This document shows positions 59,406 through 64,000 of a stretch of DNA of 64,000 nt, piece after piece. Both the position numbers and the translations under genes were made by a program. The stretch's first letter is position 1; the number at the start of each line of letters is the position of its first letter. This DNA comes from Eopsaltria australis. Taxonomy: Eukaryota > Chordata > Aves > Passeriformes > Petroicidae. A model generated the notes under the pieces. The model worked only from the letters and a program-made list of their open reading frames with translations. It did not search any database and had not been told where the DNA came from. The stretch is taken from positions 868,001 to 932,000 of the forward strand of contig JAVTVJ010000520.1 of the NCBI GenBank assembly GCA_034509425.1. The letters run 5' to 3'.

Positions 59406-60834
59406 CCCCAGCATGCTGAAGTTTGGAGACCCCCAGAACTCTGGGATGTGGGGAGCAGCCAGACCCTCCCCTCTGGGGTTCATGTGCTGTCAGCAGCCAC
59501 TTGGCCACAGGGAAAGGCCAAGCTGTACCAAGCTGTGCAGGGCTGCAGCGAGCTCCCACTCACCCTGAGTGGCACGAGAGGGAAGCAGAGGTGACAGTGA
59601 TGCAGAAGGCTTGAATCAGTCTGGCTGCTGTGTCTAGCAAATGGCACAAATTGGATTATGTTGTGAAGTTCCCAACGAGGACAGCTCTGCCGTTTGAGTG
59701 GCATTTCCATATTCTGTCGAGCAACCCACATGCCCATAAAATCTGATAAGTTTTCTCGGTCATCACTTTGTGTATTTTTATGAGTCTATTAAAATGTGAT
59801 TTACATTTTTCCAATTTCACCCCCCTCTTTTCCCTCCAATATGCCCAAGGGATGGGTGAATTAGATTGGAGGGAGCCCGGGACCATATGGCCAATTGGAT
59901 TAGGCTCTCCTAAGTGCTCAGCAGAAAGTAATAGGGGTTTTAAAGCTGGATCCCAAATTCTGGATGCCTTTCTTGTCTGAATTGCCAAACAGCTCTGTTT
60001 TATAAGGCTCTCATGGAGTCCTGGGGCCAGCGATGTGGTGACAAGGATGCCCAAGGTCTGTCCTGGCAGCTGACGGGTGACAAATACCCCAGGGCTGGTG
60101 CTGGGGCAGCACTTGAGGCACCTCCACCTCCTTCCTCACACTCTGAAATTAATCACCAGCTAATCGTTGTTCAAAGGGAGTATTTTTAGTCGGAACAACA
60201 CTTTCTGTTTGAGTCGACAGAAGCGTGAGTTGTGCTTCCTGTGTTTCTGCTTGCTCAGGGCAAACGCTCCGGCGTTCTCGGGACGAGACCACAAAGGAGA
60301 CGCTTGTGCTGCTGCATGGAAATTTCCTTTCAAATTTGGAGAGAATATTTGTAGGAATTCCTTTCTCTGCTGTTTGCTCAGCTCTGCTAACAACAGGCTG
60401 CCAGCCGGGTTCAAGGACAGACGAGCAATGGGCTCGGAGCAGCCGCTGTAATTCTCCTTGCTCTGAAGAGACAGAGGGAGATTAATAGAAAAAGCAGCAG
60501 CAGGAGGATTTGTCAAGAAAAATAATCATTTTCAGGCCAAGGAGGCTTTGCTATCTTGATAGCGAGCAAATGGCAGGAGCAAAAGGACTCCTGAGCCTGC
60601 CCCTCGTTACTGAAAGAAGAAAATAAAGGCAGTTGCAGTTGAACAGAAAACTAACATTTGGCTTTTTGCCCCCCTCAGGTGCTCTCCCTGTCCCTGAGAC
60701 CCTCACAGCCCCCTGCCCGGGGCCAGGAGCCTTTTTGCAGCCCACGTTTTCACCCACAGGGCGATGGGCAGCTCCGAGTGTCACCAAGCAGCGCTGAGGC
60801 ACCGCGGGCGGCTCCTGCCACCTACAGCGAGAGT
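59406..60834. other. unique sequence, no gene recognised
   Basis: No gene or transposon is recognised. Unique DNA of mixed composition that becomes GC-rich towards the minisatellite at 60835. Frames up to 132 codons (59656-60054 minus) and 118 codons (60160-60516 minus) show no domain. Confidence 0.5.
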
Positions 60835-61190
60835 CCGGCAGGAGCAGGGACAGCGGGGACCAGGGAGGGACAGCAGGGACCGGGGAGGGACAACGGGGGC
60901 CAGGGAGGGACAACGGGGACCAGGGAGGGACAGCGGAGACCGGGGAGGGACGGGGAGGACCAAGGAAGGGATGGTGGGGGTCAGGCAGGGTCAGTAGGGA
61001 CCAGGGAGGGACAGGAAACACAAGGGAGGGGCAGCAGGGGTAAGAGAGGGACAACGGGACCAGGTAGGGACAGAGGGGACCGCAGGGAACAGGGAGGGCA
61101 GGGGGAGGGCAGGGGGAGGGCGGGGTGGGACAGGAGGGACCAGGGAGGGGCAGAGGGGACCAGGGAGGGGCAGTGCCGGGCAGTGCAGGC
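60835..61190 (+). repeat. G-rich 20-bp minisatellite (degenerate)
   Basis: Roughly seventeen degenerate units of the form 'ggaccagggagggacagcgg', about 20 bases, with variants in which 'agc' becomes 'aac', 'aga' or 'agt'. Towards the right the units shorten to 'cagggggaggg'. The G-rich strand has several runs of three or more G within each unit and could form G-quadruplexes. Stop codons are rare in this composition, so a 377-codon plus frame (60658-61791) and a 293-codon minus frame (60551-61432) remain open. Both read as low-complexity repeats (G/R/Q-rich and P/L/S-rich) and should not be annotated as genes. Confidence 0.88.
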
Positions 61191-62051
61191 AGGGATGGCA
61201 CGGAGCAGGCAGGGACAGTGGATGGAGAGGGCAGGGGTCGTGTTTCAGCCCCGAACCGACACCTTCCAACCCCAAATACTGCCTGGAGCACCCAGGAGCC
61301 CCTGGGCGTCGTCCCCCAGGTGTGACACGGCTCAGCGGGGTCCCTGCAAAGGGGTAGCAAAGGGGGAAAGGAACAGTGGAGGTTTTCCTGCCCCATTCCC
61401 CTTCTCTCCACAGGCAAGGGACCAGTTTTCACTGATTAACAGCCAAAACCAATCCAGGTTCACTTTCCACCTCCACTGGCGGCACATGCGTTTTGTTTGT
61501 TTTCATTCTCCACCAGCCTCTGCATCCCCTGACACTTTTCTGCTTGTAAATAGTCGAGTATCACATTCCCCCTGTGGAAACTGTGGAAACCAGGGTCGAC
61601 AAAAACCTGAAATTCACCTTTTTTTCTTTTTTTTTTTCCCCTCCTTTTACAGCTGTGCCGCAATTTCAATTACCATATGCCTTGTTTTGCCCCCGGGGAA
61701 CGGCGGTGAGATGAGGAACAGGGGAAGTGTGGCAGGTAATGAAAGACACGTTCTCATTTCTGCTCCAGCAGATAGTGCAAGTGCCCATTAAATGCTGAAA
61801 TTAATTGTTTAAATTGTTCTGAGCAGCATTTACGGCCATCTCCCTGTCGGTGCAGCTGGGCATTGGCTTTCAAAAGCTTTCCCTGCTCTATCTGCAGACG
61901 AACGTTCCAGCGGCGACTGCCTCACCATAATTTGTTCAACACACATTTATTGCACAACACTTACAAAAATACGTGGCAAAAATGCAGATTTTTTTTTTCT
62001 TCTCCCCCCTCTTGTATTCGTGCTGCTCCAGGGACAAAACTGCAGCACCCG
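61191..62051. other. unique sequence with a pyrimidine tract, no gene recognised
   Basis: A long T/C tract lies at about 61618-61650 and a T run at about 61989-61998. Otherwise unique DNA. The 126- and 182-codon minus frames at 61936-62509 overlap each other and cross a CR1 remnant, which rules them out as genes. Confidence 0.5.
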
Positions 62052-62153
62052 AAGGTGGCACTTGGTGACACGGTTTTGTGGGCACGGGGGTGTTTGGTTG
62101 AGGGTTGGAATTGAAGATCTTGGAGGGCTTTTCCGTCCTTGATTCCATGATTG
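62052..62153 (+). mobile_element. CR1 LINE 3' end remnant, plus strand
   Basis: About 100 bases. It runs from 'ggtggcacttggtgacacgg' through 'gagggttggaattgaagatc' and 'ttggagggcttttccgtcct' to the tail 'gattccatgattgg'. Substitutions in nearly every block point to an old copy. It aligns block for block with the fresher copy at 62821. Confidence 0.72.
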
Positions 62154-62820
62154 GAGCATTCCAAGGCGCCTGCCTTGCACTTCTCCCAACAACAGACAGA
62201 CCAGCTGCATCTGGAAAAGCACCACAAATCCCCCTGGAGCTGGGAGGATGAGTGAGGGTGGAAGTGCTCCCAGTGCTCCCAGTGCCTCCAGCCTGCCCAG
62301 CCGAGCTCCTCTCCATCCCTCTCAGGCTGCAGAGGGAAATATCCAGGTTGCAAGTGGGATAAATCCCCTGCTCCAGCCCATTTTAGAGGCTGGGTAATGA
62401 GAGATGGGTGCTGGGAGATGAAATATTCCCTGTCCAAAATGCCGCCACCCGCACTGTCATCTCCCTTGGCTTTACTCCAGGCAGTGCAGGTTTTTGTGGA
62501 TTTTTGCACATCTCAGAGCTTGGAGAGAAGGAGAAACCCGGCTGGGACTGCTGCTGCCAGAGGCTGCTCCCACCAGGGACCTGTCCCCTGGGGCTGGGGC
62601 CACTGTGACCCAGACTCCAGAGCCAGGGGCAGCCACTGGAATCTCCACAGGCAGCAAAATGTCCTGGCAGGGCAAGGGACAGCTCGAGGTCGAGCCCTGA
62701 GAATACCGAGGCAGGCAACAGCTGTCAAGTGATGTAAAACTCCAGCGTTTATTAATTCCTTCTGCTTTTCCAAAGCCTCGGTGCCTGAGTGCCAGCAGGG
62801 CTGACAGGGACAGTTCTGGG
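62154..62820. other. unique sequence, no gene recognised
   Basis: About 670 bases of unique GC-rich DNA between two CR1 tips. Overlapping open frames of 111-155 codons occur on both strands, with no recognisable domain. Confidence 0.5.
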
Positions 62821-63020
62821 GACCAGCCCAGGGTGGGGTTTGACAGACATGTGGATGTGGCACTTGGGGACATGTGGTGGATGGGCAGCACTGAGGGAAT
62901 GGTTGGACTCGATGATTTTAATGTTTTTTTCCAACCCAAGTGATTCTGTGATTTGTTCTGTGATTTGTTCTGTGATTTATTCTGTGATTTGTTCTGTGAT
63001 TTGTTCTGTGATTTGTCCTG
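62821..63020 (+). mobile_element. CR1 LINE 3' end with expanded tail, plus strand
   Basis: The body covers 'catgtggatgtggcacttgg', 'ggttggactcgatgatttt' and 'ttccaacccaagtgattctg'. CR1 normally ends in about two to four copies of an 8-base repeat. Here, from 62941 to 63020, the tail has become about six copies of a 12-base unit, 'tgttctgtgatt', with one 'tattctgtgatt' variant. The 130-codon and 69-codon plus frames across the tail read as repeats of a six-residue and a four-residue motif and are artefacts. Confidence 0.92.
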
Positions 63021-64000
63021 TCAGATGGAGCCTCCCATCCAGGAGGGGCTGTGCAGCCCTTCCCTCACCCAGGTGGGTTTCAGGAGCTGGTGCCAACACC
63101 ATCATCTCAGGGGTGAGGCAAGGAATCCCTTCTGTGCCTGTGAATATTGTATGGCTGCTTAGAAATGAAAATGAATTTTGAGTTGTGTAGCATTCATCTA
63201 CACTCCTAATTTATATTTGAACAGGAGAGGAACTATTTTCTGTCTTGAAAGCCAAGCTTAATTTTTATCTTTATTATCTTAAGAGCTTAGTGAATTATTA
63301 ATTCTTTTTCTTGCAAGTTTTTTTTTAGATTTGAAGCAAAATTAATTCAACCAAGGCCTCAGCTTTGTTGTCATTGATTTTGCAGGAGGCTGTGGAGGTC
63401 CCAGAATAGCTGAGGGTCTTCCTGGGGCCACAAAATGAGGCAGTTTTGGGGATAAAGAGACTCTTCCTCCAAGCAGATGAGGGAGCAGGGCTGGAATGGA
63501 AATCTTGACAAGGACTGGGATGGACAGAGACCAGGACAGAAGAGAAATGGGTGGCAGGGAGTGGGTTGGGCATGTGGTTTTTAGGATTTGGCATGGATAT
63601 TTGTTTGTGATGAGATTTTTATTACTTCTTGTCATTGCAAAATTTGATTTCTCTTTAGTTAGAGATGAAAACCAGGTAGAGACTCTCCTGGGGCAAATGA
63701 GGACATGGAAAACACCAACCTTGAGATGAACCCACGCTGAGCAGCCCTCACGCTGGGGACCCCAGCATCAAAAGGAGCAAAAGTTTCTTTTCACAGACAA
63801 AAAGTTGTCACAAGTGAGGGTCCCTCACATCCCCTGGCTTTTCCCAGCTCAAATTGCCCTTGGAGCCCCCACAGCCCCCCAGGCACTTCTGGCACAGCCA
63901 ATTCCCATTTACAACCAGAATTTTGCTGACAGCTTCAGGTGTGAATTCACAGAAATTAATTCCAAACTTCCTGAATATGGATTTTATTATTAGCAGGAGG
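63021..64000. other. unique sequence to the window edge, no gene recognised
   Basis: AT-rich from 63180 to 63350, otherwise unremarkable. The open frames of 77-97 codons have no recognisable domain. The stretch may continue beyond the window. Confidence 0.5.

Noticed and set aside
60551..61791. 377-codon plus and 293-codon minus open frames as possible genes (collagen-like or proline-rich)
   Set aside because: They overlap on opposite strands across a degenerate G-rich minisatellite, with low-complexity products and no glycine every third residue. Stop codons are simply rare in this composition.
1..64000. tRNA, rRNA, snRNA or known miRNA genes
   Set aside because: I looked for tRNA B-box-like GGTTCGAATCC, snRNA landmarks and the seed-bearing arms of common vertebrate miRNAs and saw none. 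A covariance-model scan would be needed to exclude diverged ones.

Overview
This window looks like vertebrate, specifically avian, intergenic DNA, and most likely comes from a perching bird (passerine). The evidence is twelve 3'-end fragments of the bird LINE CR1, each carrying the diagnostic end block that reads roughly 'gatgatcttggaggtctttt..' followed by 'tgattctgtgattct' repeats. There are also several LTRs of bird endogenous retroviruses, two of which I recognise as families common in passerines, and general depletion of CpG with local CpG-rich patches. I found no protein-coding gene, tRNA, rRNA or recognisable miRNA. The open frames are short chance frames, or they run through stop-poor tandem repeats and GC-rich DNA. 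No bacterial, phage or organelle feature is present.

Layout. Bases 1-13377 are poor in repeats, mostly unique, with AT-rich islands; the only element I recognise there is a minus-strand LTR at about 5716-6232. Bases 13.4-16.1 kb hold a plus-strand solo LTR (13378-13711), a doubtful LTR-like piece (about 14490-14820) and a CR1 end. Bases 16.1-23.8 kb are mostly unique and include an enhancer-like block with a T-box-type palindrome (17585-17600). A 50/52-bp tandem array lies at 23847-24101. Bases 28-33.6 kb form a repeat-rich zone: a minus-strand CR1, a passerine ERV LTR (29298-29696), a CR1, a 14-bp minisatellite of about 650 bp (32238-32884) that abuts an LTR-like 3' end, and then another LTR (33049-33541). 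An AT-rich, CpG-retaining conserved-element candidate follows (33690-34235). A double minisatellite is at 39731-40143. At 44252-44585 there is a second copy of the 13.4-kb LTR family, inverted and of exactly the same length. From 47 kb rightwards CR1 ends become frequent, and there are CpG-rich patches (about 51.99-52.56, 57.0-57.4 and 60.7-61.3 kb). The first has a TATA box and a splice-donor-like site, and the last carries a 20-bp G-rich minisatellite that creates long spurious open frames.

The window therefore reads as a regulatory or gene-desert-like interval whose elements are retroelement remnants, tandem repeats and probable cis-regulatory blocks, not an operon or gene cluster. Functional statements about the regulatory blocks are inference from motif content and need cross-species alignment.
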